A stretch of 64,000 nt of DNA from Nevskiaceae bacterium (GTDB lineage: Bacteria > Pseudomonadota > Gammaproteobacteria > Nevskiales > Nevskiaceae), in the NCBI GenBank assembly GCA_004298465.1, contig SCRT01000001.1, forward strand, positions 1-64,000, written 5' to 3'. Both the position numbers and the translations under genes were made by a program. The notes below the pieces were generated by a model. It saw nothing but the letters and a program-made list of their open reading frames with translations, searched no databases and had not been told where the DNA came from. Shown in pieces: positions 18,780 through 28,896 of the stretch (position 1 is the first letter of the stretch; each line of letters opens with the position of its first letter).

Positions 18780-19720
18780 GTATCGGCGTGTTTCCGCTGC
18801 TCGTTGCCCTGGCCACGCTGTTCGTGTGCGCGGCGGTCGGCATGGTGGGTTACGTCCTTTACCAGTCCCGGCGTCAGGCCCGCCTTGCGGACCGCATCCA
18901 CGGCAACGATGGCGGGCCAGAGGATCGTTTCGAGGATGCCCAGGGCAGCCTCCTGATCCGTGCCGCAGCGCGCCAGGGTCGTGAAATCGAGAAGTTCGTC
19001 GACAAGAGCGGCGGCGAAACGCGGCAGCTGCTGGCGCAGGCCGGCTGGCGACACGGCAATTCCCGGCTGTTGTTCTACGCGCTGCAGGGCGCACTGCCGG
19101 TGGGACTGGCGCTGATCGTCCTGCTGGGCTACTGGGCCAACATCAAGCTGCTGCACAGCCCGATGCACCTCGTGCTCGGGCTGGTGCTGGCCGGCATTCT
19201 CGGGCTGCTGCTGCCGCGCTATGTGCTGCGCCGGGCAGCGACCCGGCGGCGCGCGCAGTTGCGGGGCGAGGTTCCATTGTTCGTGAACCTGCTGGTCATG
19301 CTGTTCGAGGCCGGCCTGTCGACGCGGCAGGCACTGTCCAGCCTCGTAGATGACGGCGGGTCGGTGCTGCCCGCGCTGGGCCCGGACCTCGACCTCATCG
19401 TTCGCCAGCTTGAGGCCGGTGGCGACAGCGACGAAGTGCTGCAGGCCTATGCGCGCTCCATGGATGTAGCCGATCTCACGGCAATCATCGGCATCCTGCG
19501 CCAGATCGACCGCTACGGTGGAGAAGTCCGCGGCCCGTTGCTGGAACAGCTCGAGGTGCTGGAGGAGCGCCGCGGGCTCGAAATGCGGGAGAAGGTGAAC
19601 ATCATATCCGGGCGCATGACGGTTGTGATGGTGCTGTTCTTCTTCCCGGCGCTGCTGATCTTCACGGCGGGTCCGGCCGTGATGGCCATCATGCACGCCT
19701 TTGCGAGCACCGCTAAATGA
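18776..19720 (+). CDS. tadC: Tad pilus inner-membrane platform protein TadC
   Basis: This 314-residue paralogue of TadB has an N-terminal helix (about 4-26), a helix pair at about 100-145, a T2SSF domain (about 160-280, with VPLFVNLLVMLFEAGLSTRQ) and C-terminal helices. The start overlaps tadB by 4 bases and the end overlaps tadD by 4 bases, so the unit from cpaF to tadD is translationally packed. Confidence 0.9.
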   Translation: MSIGVFPLLVALATLFVCAAVGMVGYVLYQSRRQARLADRIHGNDGGPEDRFEDAQGSLLIRAAARQGREIEKFVDKSGGETRQLLAQAGWRHGNSRLLFYALQGALPVGLALIVLLGYWANIKLLHSPMHLVLGLVLAGILGLLLPRYVLRRAATRRRAQLRGEVPLFVNLLVMLFEAGLSTRQALSSLVDDGGSVLPALGPDLDLIVRQLEAGGDSDEVLQAYARSMDVADLTAIIGILRQIDRYGGEVRGPLLEQLEVLEERRGLEMREKVNIISGRMTVVMVLFFFPALLIFTAGPAVMAIMHAFASTAK

Positions 19721-20421
19721 CAAGCGGCCGCAGTCGATGGGCGGTCTTGTGGCTGGTGCTGGTGTTGCCGGCCTGCACGGTGCCGGGTGCGCACCGCGAG
19801 CGGACGCTGCCTGCTCCGGACGGCCCGGACCTGTCTGACACCGCTGCCAAGCGTGACGACGTTCACCTCAGCCTGATCCGCGACATGATCGCCTCCCGGC
19901 AGTATTACGCGGCACTGGCGCACATTCAGGCGCAGCAGGCCGCGGTGGGCGCGGACAACCCCGAGCTCAAGCTGCTGGAGGCGGACACGCGCCGCAATCT
20001 GGGCGAATACGGACGTGCCGAGGCGCTCTACAAGGCTTTGCTGAAAGGTGCATTGCGCGGTCACGCGCTGCACGGCCTGGGCCTGCTGCGTGCGCACGAG
20101 GGCAACCTTGGGCAGGCCATTGCAGACTTGCGCCAGGCCGCGCAGGCACTGCCGACCGACGTTGATGTGCGCAACGACTATGGCTACGCGCTGATGCAGT
20201 CCGGCGATTACGCAAGCGCGTTCCCACAGCTGTCCACTGCGGCGGAACTGGCGCCGCGCGAAAGGCGCAGTCGCCGCAATCTCGTGATCCTGATGTACCT
20301 GATGAACCGCCCGACGGATGCGCAGCAGTTGGCCACCCGCTCGGGGCTTGACGGCACGCAGTTGCAGCAATTGCAACAGCAGGCCCGCGTTATGCAGAAT
20401 CAAAAACACACGACGGACTAA
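19717..20421 (+). CDS. tadD: TadD-like tetratricopeptide lipoprotein
   Basis: This 234-residue protein has a lipoprotein-type signal (LVLPAC) and a run of tetratricopeptide-like helix pairs from about 50 to 215 (for example YAALAHIQAQQAA and DVRNDYGYALMQSGDYASAF). TadD proteins are pilotin-like or scaffold lipoproteins of the Tad system. It overlaps tadC by 4 bases and is followed after 25 bases by the DUF3613 gene. Confidence 0.85.
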   Translation: MTSGRSRWAVLWLVLVLPACTVPGAHRERTLPAPDGPDLSDTAAKRDDVHLSLIRDMIASRQYYAALAHIQAQQAAVGADNPELKLLEADTRRNLGEYGRAEALYKALLKGALRGHALHGLGLLRAHEGNLGQAIADLRQAAQALPTDVDVRNDYGYALMQSGDYASAFPQLSTAAELAPRERRSRRNLVILMYLMNRPTDAQQLATRSGLDGTQLQQLQQQARVMQNQKHTTD

Positions 20422-20446
20422 GTCCGCCCCCGCAAGGAGCTTCACC

Positions 20447-20782
20447 ATGCACAAACTCCTGTTGTCGATATTGCTGCTGGCACCGCTGGCGCTGTCCGCG
20501 CAGACGCTCGGGCAGCACCAGACACCCGCCCAGGCCGCTGCCGTAATGTCGCCGGCAGTTCGCTCAGCCCCCGTCAATGCCCCGCCAGATGCCTCGGGCG
20601 TAACGCTCGACAGCTGGGTTGACATGCAGGTGGCCGGAACCCAGTCCGTGTCCGAATCCCCCGCACTGCCCGGCCCGATCGCATCGAAAATCTATGATCG
20701 CTATGCCAACAGTTTTGCGCACCCGATTCCGGACCGCTTCGAGCGTGAAAACTTCGGTACCGGGAGCGGCGGCGGAAACTGA
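20447..20782 (+). CDS. DUF3613 domain protein of the Tad locus
   Basis: This is a 111-residue exported protein with a signal peptide cleaved after about residue 18 (ALSA). The end matches DUF3613, with the block IASKIYDRYANSFAHPIP. The start is supported by AAGGAG 8 bases upstream. DUF3613 proteins are found at the end of Tad clusters, but their role is unknown. The ATG lies 25 bases after tadD, so it probably shares that transcript. Confidence 0.75.
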   Translation: MHKLLLSILLLAPLALSAQTLGQHQTPAQAAAVMSPAVRSAPVNAPPDASGVTLDSWVDMQVAGTQSVSESPALPGPIASKIYDRYANSFAHPIPDRFERENFGTGSGGGN

Positions 20783-20826
20783 TTGCGATACTCCGCGTAA
20801 CGGCGGGCAAGGCTGGTGCCGTACCA

Positions 20827-20929
20827 GCAACCACACCGTCCGGCGTCGCCGCCCGCCTCTCCCGAGAGGGGAATCTGCGGCGCTGAAGCTGACATGGGGC
20901 ATGTTTGAATGCCCTTCCTCCGGAGGGTG
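20827..20929. repeat. 103-base dispersed intergenic repeat, copy A
   Basis: This segment aligns base for base with 25116-25218. Shared blocks include GCAACCAC, CCGTCCG, GAGGGGAATCT and CTCCTCCGGAGGG-like ends, with divergent bases between them. Both copies are 103 bases long. It fills much of the 223-base gap between the DUF3613 gene and the PAS-GGDEF gene, and it contains short self-complementary stretches (CTCTCCCGAGAGG, CCTCCGGAGG). No protein is encoded. Confidence 0.7.
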
Positions 20930-21005
20930 GATGGTTTCCCGCCGGAGCAGCGTGCAGATGCGAGTGATTCGGTTACGATTAGGCAGGTGCTGAATCGGTA
21001 GCAGA

Positions 21006-22802
21006 ATGTTTCATAAACCGGATGTCGCCGATGTCGAGGCCCAGCGGATCTTGGCGCGCGCGACTGGCGGTATGGCTGCTGCGGCCGTTCCGGTGGCGTC
21101 GCCTTCTTCTGCCGTGTTGCTGAGTGCGCTGGCGCAGGCCGGGTATGGGGTGATCGTCACGGATGCCGATGCGCGGGTGCGCTGGCTGAACGATGCCGCG
21201 CAGAGCCTTACCGGGTGGTTGGGCGGGGACGCGCTCGGGCAGCGCGTATTCAGCGTCTTTCGTCTCGAAGATGACCAGGGGGAAGTGATGCCTTCGCCGG
21301 TCGAGGCCGCGCTGGCGGAACACGATGTCGGGTTGCGCCGTTATTCCGGTTGGTTGTGCGCTCGCGACGGCACGCGCGAATGGGTGGATGCCCAGGCCGT
21401 GGCGTGTTTTGGTATCGCAGGTGGCGAGCGTGACGGCCAAGCCGTGCTGTGGTTCGAGGATGCCGGTGCGCGCCAACGCGCGCGCCGCGCCGTGCAGCGC
21501 CGCACCGAGATTGCGGAAGCGGTCATCAACGAATTGGCGGAAGCGGTGCTGCTGCTGGACGCGACCGGCCGTGTGCAGCGGGCAAACGCGCGTGCGCTGC
21601 GGATGTTCGGTTATGGCAGTGCCGAGATGGGGCAGTTGACGATTGCGCGGCTCATGCCGGTGCCGTTCATGAATGCGCCGGACGTGCAGTTCACCGAATA
21701 CCGCACGAATCCGTCGCGGCGCCTGCCGCGCGCGGTGGCGTGGCGCAAGGATGCCACACACTTCCCCGCCCGGCTGGTGGTGGAGCCGCTGCCGGTGATG
21801 GGCGATGACGGCGGCTATGTCGCCCTCGTCCGCGATGACACGGAAACGCAGCGTTCCGTCAACATGGCGCAGCGCTTGGGCCGGCTGCTGGACAGCGCGG
21901 TCGAGGAAATCTACGTGTTCGACGCGAATTCGCTGTATTTCCTCGAAGTCAATCGTGGTGCGCAGCGCAACCTGGGCTACACGAATGAAGAGCTGCGGAC
22001 GATGACCCCGCTCATGGTGGCCGAAGGACTGGCGCAGGAGACGCTGCTGGGCTATCTGGCGCAGTTGCGTGGCGGGGATCGCGAGCATCTGGTCTACCGG
22101 ACGCGCCATCGGCGTGCGGACGGCACCGTCTACCCAGTGGAGGTACGGCTGAATTTTTCACGTGATGAGGAGCCGCCGGTCTTCATGGCGATGGCGGTCG
22201 ACATCTCCGACCGTGAGGCGCAGGAGAAGGAGATGTCCCACCTTGCGCATTTCGATGCGTTGACCGGCCTGCCGAACCGCCCGCAGCTCATGCTGCGTCT
22301 GCAGGCGGCGATGGCACTGGCCGCCAGCTCGCCCAAGCAGCTTGCCGTGATGTTCATGGATATCGACAAATTCAAGGTCATCAACGACACCTGCGGGCAC
22401 GATGTCGGCGACGAAGTGCTGAGGGCCGTAGCGCAGCGCCTGCGCGAGGCGCTGCGCACGGCAGATACGGTGGCGCGCCTGGGTGGGGATGAATTCGTGG
22501 TGCTGGCGGAGGGCATCAACAACAATGAGGACGCGACGCGTGTAGTCGAAAAGCTGCAGGCGGCGGTCGCGCAGCCGGTCGCGGTCGGGGGGCAGCAGTT
22601 GCCGATCGCCTTCAGTATCGGCATCACGCTGTATCCGAACGATAATGCCGACATGGAAACGCTGCTGAAGCACGCTGACGAGGCGATGTACGCCGCCAAG
22701 CACGCCGGGCGCGGCACGCACCGCTTCTATGAAATCCTGCGGCCGGATACGGACATGGTGGATACGCCGAAGAAAAGCCGGTTTGGCCCACACTTGTCCT
22801 GA
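21006..22802 (+). CDS. PAS-GGDEF diguanylate cyclase
   Basis: This 598-residue soluble protein makes cyclic di-GMP. Three PAS-like domains (about 40-160, 170-285 and 295-405, the last with a clear PAC end before DISDREAQEKE) precede a GGDEF domain (about 415-580). The active-site motif is intact (ARLGGDEFVV). RTAD lies five residues before it, the position of the inhibitory RxxD site, so product feedback is likely. No EAL domain or transmembrane helix is present, so the signal is cytoplasmic. It follows the Tad operon after 223 bases and may link c-di-GMP to surface attachment, but no direct tie is visible. Confidence 0.9.
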   Translation: MFHKPDVADVEAQRILARATGGMAAAAVPVASPSSAVLLSALAQAGYGVIVTDADARVRWLNDAAQSLTGWLGGDALGQRVFSVFRLEDDQGEVMPSPVEAALAEHDVGLRRYSGWLCARDGTREWVDAQAVACFGIAGGERDGQAVLWFEDAGARQRARRAVQRRTEIAEAVINELAEAVLLLDATGRVQRANARALRMFGYGSAEMGQLTIARLMPVPFMNAPDVQFTEYRTNPSRRLPRAVAWRKDATHFPARLVVEPLPVMGDDGGYVALVRDDTETQRSVNMAQRLGRLLDSAVEEIYVFDANSLYFLEVNRGAQRNLGYTNEELRTMTPLMVAEGLAQETLLGYLAQLRGGDREHLVYRTRHRRADGTVYPVEVRLNFSRDEEPPVFMAMAVDISDREAQEKEMSHLAHFDALTGLPNRPQLMLRLQAAMALAASSPKQLAVMFMDIDKFKVINDTCGHDVGDEVLRAVAQRLREALRTADTVARLGGDEFVVLAEGINNNEDATRVVEKLQAAVAQPVAVGGQQLPIAFSIGITLYPNDNADMETLLKHADEAMYAAKHAGRGTHRFYEILRPDTDMVDTPKKSRFGPHLS

Positions 22803-22812
22803 CTTCTAAACG

Positions 22813-23613
22813 ATGACCGACATTCTCGCTACGATCCTAGCCCGCAAGCGCGAAGAAGTGGCCGCGCTGTACAAGCGTTGTTCGGAGCAGGCGCTGCGCG
22901 ACGAAGCTGAAGCTTGCGGCGCCGTGCGCGGCTTCCGGCGGGCACTTGAGAAGACCGCGTCGGCCGGCACGGCAGCCGTCATCGCCGAGATCAAGAAGGC
23001 CAGCCCCAGCCGCGGCCTGATCCGCGCGGATTTCAACCCAACGAAGCTCGCGTTCGCCTACCAGCGTGGCGGTGCGGCCTGCTTGTCAGTGCTGACGGAC
23101 CGGGATTTCTTCCAGGGTGCGCCGGAATACCTGATGCAGGCGCGCGCGGCCTGCCAGCTGCCGGCGTTGCGCAAGGATTTCATCGTCGACACGCTGCAGG
23201 TCTTCGAGGCACGGGCGCTCGGGGCTGACTGCATCCTGCTGATCGCCGCCGCCCTTTCCGCTGCGCAGATGAACGAACTCGCAGCCTGTGCCGGCGAGAC
23301 GGGCATGGACGTGTTGGCGGAAGTCCACAACGCCGCGGAACTCGAAACGGTACAGGCGGCGCGACTGCTGCCGCAGGCCCTGCTGGGCATCAACAACCGC
23401 AATCTGCGGACCTTCGAGACGCGGCTGGAGACCACACTCGGATTGTTGCCGGGCCTGCCGGCCGGCACCGAGGTCGTGACGGAATCCGGCATCGCCACGG
23501 CGGTAGACGTCAGGCGCATGCAGACTGCTGGCGTGCACCGTTTTCTCGTCGGCGAGTCGCTCATGCGCCAGTCTGATCCGGGAACGGCACTGGCGGAGCT
23601 GTTGGCAGGCTGA
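22813..23613 (+). CDS. trpC: indole-3-glycerol phosphate synthase
   Basis: This is a 266-residue TIM-barrel enzyme of tryptophan synthesis that closes the ring of carboxyphenylaminodeoxyribulose phosphate. Family motifs are in order: [10 protein letters not shown], the LRKDFIVD strand with a catalytic lysine, LLGINNRNL and VTESGI with the catalytic glutamate. It is monofunctional, not fused to TrpF as in E. coli. It starts 10 bases after the GGDEF gene, with no other trp gene in view. Confidence 0.95.
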   Translation: MTDILATILARKREEVAALYKRCSEQALRDEAEACGAVRGFRRALEKTASAGTAAVIAEIKKASPSRGLIRADFNPTKLAFAYQRGGAACLSVLTDRDFFQGAPEYLMQARAACQLPALRKDFIVDTLQVFEARALGADCILLIAAALSAAQMNELAACAGETGMDVLAEVHNAAELETVQAARLLPQALLGINNRNLRTFETRLETTLGLLPGLPAGTEVVTESGIATAVDVRRMQTAGVHRFLVGESLMRQSDPGTALAELLAG

Positions 23614-23645
23614 CGAGCGCGTCTGTTACGTGCGGCGACGAGTCC

Positions 23646-24995
23646 TCATTTCCGGCGGCCGTTCTCGAAATGTATGTGCCACCAGCGCAGCAACCCGTGG
23701 GACAGATGCACCTTTTCGCGACCCACCATGACATCCGGCCGCGCCGACAGCCATGAGGTTTTCGTGTATGCCAGCTGCTGTTCGGGGTAGACGCTGCGAT
23801 GGCCGACGATGAGATAGGCGGCAATGCTGGCGCCGGCCACGTACAGGGTACTGCCGCCGCCGAACAGCTCCACGCCCATGAAGATGGCCGCAACGGGCGT
23901 GTTGGAAGCGGCTGCGACCACGGCGCAGAAGCCGACGCCGGCACCCAATGCCGCCCCCAGCCCGAAAAAGTGCGCGAACGCACTGCCCGTCACCGCACCG
24001 ATGACAAACTGTGGCGTGACGACACCGCCGTAGAACCCACTGCCGAGCGTGATGGCAACCAGCAGGATCTTCCACACCGCGCCGAGATAGGGCATCGGCT
24101 GGCCGTCAAGTGCGGCGTGGAGCGTCGGCAGGCTCAGGCCTAGGTAGTCGGTCGGCACAAAGGCGATAAGCGCGGCAAGGACGAAGCCGCCGAGCATGGG
24201 CACCAGCGGCTGCCACAGGTTGAAGCGCCGCCGCACCCATGCGGCCGCCTGTCGCACACGGCGGATTGCTTCCACGAACCACCACGCCGCGACCCCGCAC
24301 AGGATGCCGATCAGCACGGTCTTCAGGAACAGCAGTTGCGTGAAGTGGCCGGCGAATGACAAGTGGTATTCAGGGTAGGGCACCCCCCAGAACAGGCTGA
24401 CCTGATAGGACGTGACGCCCGCGACCAGGCCCGGAAACAGGAAGTCGTGCCGGACGCGGCCGATGGCCAGTACCTCCACGCCATAGATGGCGCCCGCAAC
24501 CGGCGTGCCGAACACGCTCGCGAATCCGGCGCTGACCCCGCAGGCCACGAGACGCTTGCGAATCTCGCTGTTCAGGTGCAGGGCCTCGCCGAGCGCCGCG
24601 GCGACGCTGGCGCCGATGTGCGAACACGGCCCTTCCTTTCCTGCCGAGCCACCTCCCCACAGGGTAATGAGCCCGGCGATGGGCTTGACGAGCGCCGTCC
24701 GCAGCGGCATGTGGCCGTGCTGGTCGTTGACGGCAAGGATTTCCGAATCCTTGAGCGTCCCGACGTGCCGGTAGCCGTAGTACAGCAACAGGCCGTTCGC
24801 GAGTCCCGCGGCCGGCAGCAGCAGCATCTGCTGCCACAGCACCAGGCTATAGCTATTGCCGGCCAGCGCGAACAAGGCAAGCAGGAACCCGCTTGTCGCC
24901 GTTCCCACCAAAGCGCCGGTCGCGGTTGCCAGGACCAGCCACTGCACGACGGTCGCCAGCATCACGGCGGGCTCTACGAAGGGCAGGCGTTTCAT
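23646..24995 (-). CDS. ClC family chloride channel or Cl-/H+ antiporter
   Basis: This 449-residue membrane protein has about ten or more hydrophobic segments. The motif GKEGP at 119-123 supplies the gating glutamate of the ClC family, and GVSAGFASVFGTPVAGAIYG is the classic following segment. Where many ClC proteins have GSGIPE, this one reads HGHMPL, so ion selectivity may differ. It lacks a C-terminal CBS pair. It is convergent with trpC, with 32 bases between stop codons, and stands alone. Confidence 0.85.
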   Translation of the reverse strand: MKRLPFVEPAVMLATVVQWLVLATATGALVGTATSGFLLALFALAGNSYSLVLWQQMLLLPAAGLANGLLLYYGYRHVGTLKDSEILAVNDQHGHMPLRTALVKPIAGLITLWGGGSAGKEGPCSHIGASVAAALGEALHLNSEIRKRLVACGVSAGFASVFGTPVAGAIYGVEVLAIGRVRHDFLFPGLVAGVTSYQVSLFWGVPYPEYHLSFAGHFTQLLFLKTVLIGILCGVAAWWFVEAIRRVRQAAAWVRRRFNLWQPLVPMLGGFVLAALIAFVPTDYLGLSLPTLHAALDGQPMPYLGAVWKILLVAITLGSGFYGGVVTPQFVIGAVTGSAFAHFFGLGAALGAGVGFCAVVAAASNTPVAAIFMGVELFGGGSTLYVAGASIAAYLIVGHRSVYPEQQLAYTKTSWLSARPDVMVGREKVHLSHGLLRWWHIHFENGRRK

Positions 24996-25115
24996 GCGGC
25001 ACTCGCGCAGCGGAGACGGCGCCGATTATAAGAGGGCGGGTGCACCGAACGGGGCAGGGATCTACAGCAAGAACGGCACAGGCCGTGGACTATGGACAAG
25101 ATTGGAGCTGTATCT

Positions 25116-25218
25116 GCAACCACCCCGTCCGCCTTCGGTATCCACTCCTCTACGGGAGGGGAATCTACAACGCCGAAACCGGCGTTGGCAGTGTGAATTC
25201 CTCTCCTCCGGAGGGGTG
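25116..25218. repeat. 103-base dispersed intergenic repeat, copy B
   Basis: This is the second copy of the repeat at 20827-20929, of equal length. It begins GCAACCACCCCGTCCG and ends CTCCTCCGGAGGGGTG. Within it AACGCCG and CGGCGTT form a 7-bp stem. It lies in the 301-base gap between the ClC gene and argG, where I see no gene. Confidence 0.7.
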
Positions 25219-25296
25219 CCCGAAGGATGGGGGTTGTCGGCCGGGACGGCAGATTAAGGCAGGATCGGCAACCGTACAGTCTTGGATGGCTGGGAT

Positions 25297-26508
<1,212 letters not shown>

Positions 26509-26612
26509 CACGACTTTCCTTCAACTGGAGCGCCGGGTCTGCACGGCGTTGTGCGGCGGCCCGATGGAAATGCCCGGAACGACGAAGATATCCGTGCCGG
26601 TGCAAGCGCGTG

Positions 26613-26659
26613 ATTATAGCGAGGCGGTTGCCGTGGCGCGGTTTTGCCAATGCTATAGT
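26613..26659. promoter_or_regulatory. divergent -10-like hexamers between argG and rnt
   Basis: On the minus strand TATAAT (26618-26613) faces argG, and on the plus strand TATAGT (26654-26659) faces rnt. I see no good -35 box at the usual spacing for either, so this is a tentative promoter pair. No ARG-box-like repeat is obvious. Confidence 0.35.
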
Positions 26660-26696
26660 GGCCGCCCTTTTGGCTGGCGAGGTCGGTCGTAGATCC

Positions 26697-27344
26697 ATGA
26701 GCTTGTCGCCCATTCCACACCGTATTGCCGACCGTTTCCGCAGCTTCCTGCCGGTGGTGGTCGACGTCGAGACCGGTGGCTTCAACGCGCAGACAGATGC
26801 GTTGCTGCAGGTGGCGGCGGTGATGGTGGAGATGGACGAGGCCGGGAATCTGTCGCGCGGGGCGACGTATGCCGTCCAGGTCCAGGCGTTCCCGGGGGCC
26901 AACATCGAGGCTGCGTCGCTAGAGGTGAATCACATCCAGCCAGACAATCCGCTGCGCATGGCAGTGCCGGAAGCGGGGGCCCTGTCGCGCATCTTCAAGC
27001 CGGTGCGGCAGGCGGTTTCGGAACACGGTTGTTCACGCGCGGTCCTGGTGGGTCACAACGCGCATTTCGATCTGGGCTTCATCAATGCGGCGGTGGCGCG
27101 CTGCGGCATCAAGCGCAATCCGTTTCATCCATTCTCGGTGCTGGACACGGTGACGCTGGCGGGTGCGACGCTGGGCCAGACGGTGTTGGCGCGTGCCGTG
27201 GAAGCGGCCGCGCTGCCTTTCGACAGCCGCGAGGCACATTCGGCGATCTACGATGCCGAGCAGACGGCCGAACTTTTCTGTTTGCTGATCAATCGACTCA
27301 AACCGGTCTATGAATCATTGGTTGGGACTGCCGCGTTTTCGTGA
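26697..27344 (+). CDS. rnt: ribonuclease T
   Basis: This 215-residue DEDD exonuclease trims the 3' ends of tRNA and other stable RNAs. The catalytic acids are visible: DVETGG near the start (D23 and E25), HNAHFDLGF in the middle, and the [10 protein letters not shown] end with His and Asp. I chose the ATG at 26697 because it gives the family's length; the frame is open further upstream. opgG starts 10 bases later. Confidence 0.93.
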   Translation: MSLSPIPHRIADRFRSFLPVVVDVETGGFNAQTDALLQVAAVMVEMDEAGNLSRGATYAVQVQAFPGANIEAASLEVNHIQPDNPLRMAVPEAGALSRIFKPVRQAVSEHGCSRAVLVGHNAHFDLGFINAAVARCGIKRNPFHPFSVLDTVTLAGATLGQTVLARAVEAAALPFDSREAHSAIYDAEQTAELFCLLINRLKPVYESLVGTAAFS

Positions 27345-27354
27345 CCCACGCGTG

Positions 27355-28896
27355 ATGAACAGGCGACGCCGTACGGCGATGCGCAGCTGCATCGCCGGCG
27401 CGCTGCTGTTGCTGGCCTGCACGCCGGCCGCCTGGGCGGGATTTTCCTTCGAGACGGTGGAGGCCGCGGCCCAGGTTCTGGCGCGGGCGGCGTACAAGCC
27501 GCCGGGCGATGTGCTGGCGCCGGCGCTGGCGCAGCTCGACCATGCGCGTTACGGCATGATCCGCTACCGCGCCGATGCGCGGCTGTGGGCGCACACGGCA
27601 TCGCCATTTTCCATCGGGTTCTTCATCAATGGAAATGACTATCCCGACCCGGTGAAGATCAACGAGGTGGATACCGGTGGCGTGCATGCGGTGCGCTTCG
27701 ATCCCGGCAACTTCGATCTCGGGCAGTCGAAACTGGATGCGAAGGCACTGGCGACAGCCGGCTTTTCGGGGCTTGCGGTGCATGTCCGGTCCCCGGGCAA
27801 GAATGCTGCGCATCCCACCCAGCGCGTGCTGGTCTTCCAGGGTGCGACCTTGTTTTCCGGGCACGGTTTCGGACAGGTTCGCGGTGCCGGCGCGCGAGGG
27901 CTGGCGATCGACACCGGGCTGCTGTCGGGAGAGGAATTCCCGCGCTTCACGAAATTCTGGATCGAACGGCCGGCGAATGGCGACACGACGCTGGTCATCG
28001 ATGCGCTGATGGATTCGAAACGCGCGACCGGAGCCTATCGCTTCGTGGTGACGCCGGGCAAGACGCTGAAAGTCGAGGTGCGCGCACGTATCTTCCTGCG
28101 CGGCTACGTCACCTTGCTCGGCGTGGCGCCCATCAACAGCATGTACCTGTACGGCGAGAACGACGACGCGCACGGTGACGGCGACTACCGCCCCGAAGTG
28201 CACGACTCTGATGGCCTGCAGATCCATTCGGGAACGGGGGAATGGATCTGGCGGCCGCTGGTGAACCCGGCGCGTCTGTTGACCACCTCCTTTGCGATGA
28301 CGAATCCGCAAGGGTTCGGGCTGATGCAGCGCGACCGGCAGTTTTCCGACTACGAAGACCTGCGGGTCCGCTACGACCGGAAACCGAGCGTCTGGGTTAC
28401 GCCGGAAAGCGCCTGGGGCGCAGGGCGGGTGGAGTTGGTGGAATTGCCGACGCCGGATCAGACGCACACGAACATCGTGGCATTCTGGGCACCCGATGCG
28501 CCGCCCAAGCCGGGGCAGCCGCTGGACCTCGCGTATCGCGTGGAATGGCAGGGCGATGACCAGACCCATCCACCATCCGCGTGGGCGGTCCAGACGCGCA
28601 CCGGACATGGATTTTCCACTCACCCTCAGAGTGGCGCACAGTTCGTCGTTGATTTCGTCGGGTCGGCCCTGCAGCGGCTGGCGCCGGACACGCCTCTCAC
28701 CAGCGTCGTTTCCGTTGACCCGAACGGACAGGTGCTGGAGCAACGCGTCGTGTACAACGCCGCAACCGATGGCTGGCGCCTGTTCCTGCGCATCAAACGC
28801 CAGGACGACGGCAAGCCGGTGGAAATGCGGGCATATCTGCGCAACGGCAACGACACGGTTTCGGAAACCTGGAGCTATATCCTGCCGCCGTCATGA
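27355..28896 (+). CDS. opgG: glucan biosynthesis protein G
   Basis: This 513-residue periplasmic protein is needed to make osmoregulated periplasmic glucans. An N-terminal signal peptide of about 30 residues (MNRRRRTAMRS, then a hydrophobic run ending AWAG) leads into the beta-sandwich OpgG/MdoG fold. The conserved YLYGENDD and DGLQIHSG segments are typical. I preferred the ATG at 27355 over one 45 bases upstream, which would overlap rnt. Its stop overlaps the opgH start by 4 bases. Confidence 0.93.
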   Translation: MNRRRRTAMRSCIAGALLLLACTPAAWAGFSFETVEAAAQVLARAAYKPPGDVLAPALAQLDHARYGMIRYRADARLWAHTASPFSIGFFINGNDYPDPVKINEVDTGGVHAVRFDPGNFDLGQSKLDAKALATAGFSGLAVHVRSPGKNAAHPTQRVLVFQGATLFSGHGFGQVRGAGARGLAIDTGLLSGEEFPRFTKFWIERPANGDTTLVIDALMDSKRATGAYRFVVTPGKTLKVEVRARIFLRGYVTLLGVAPINSMYLYGENDDAHGDGDYRPEVHDSDGLQIHSGTGEWIWRPLVNPARLLTTSFAMTNPQGFGLMQRDRQFSDYEDLRVRYDRKPSVWVTPESAWGAGRVELVELPTPDQTHTNIVAFWAPDAPPKPGQPLDLAYRVEWQGDDQTHPPSAWAVQTRTGHGFSTHPQSGAQFVVDFVGSALQRLAPDTPLTSVVSVDPNGQVLEQRVVYNAATDGWRLFLRIKRQDDGKPVEMRAYLRNGNDTVSETWSYILPPS

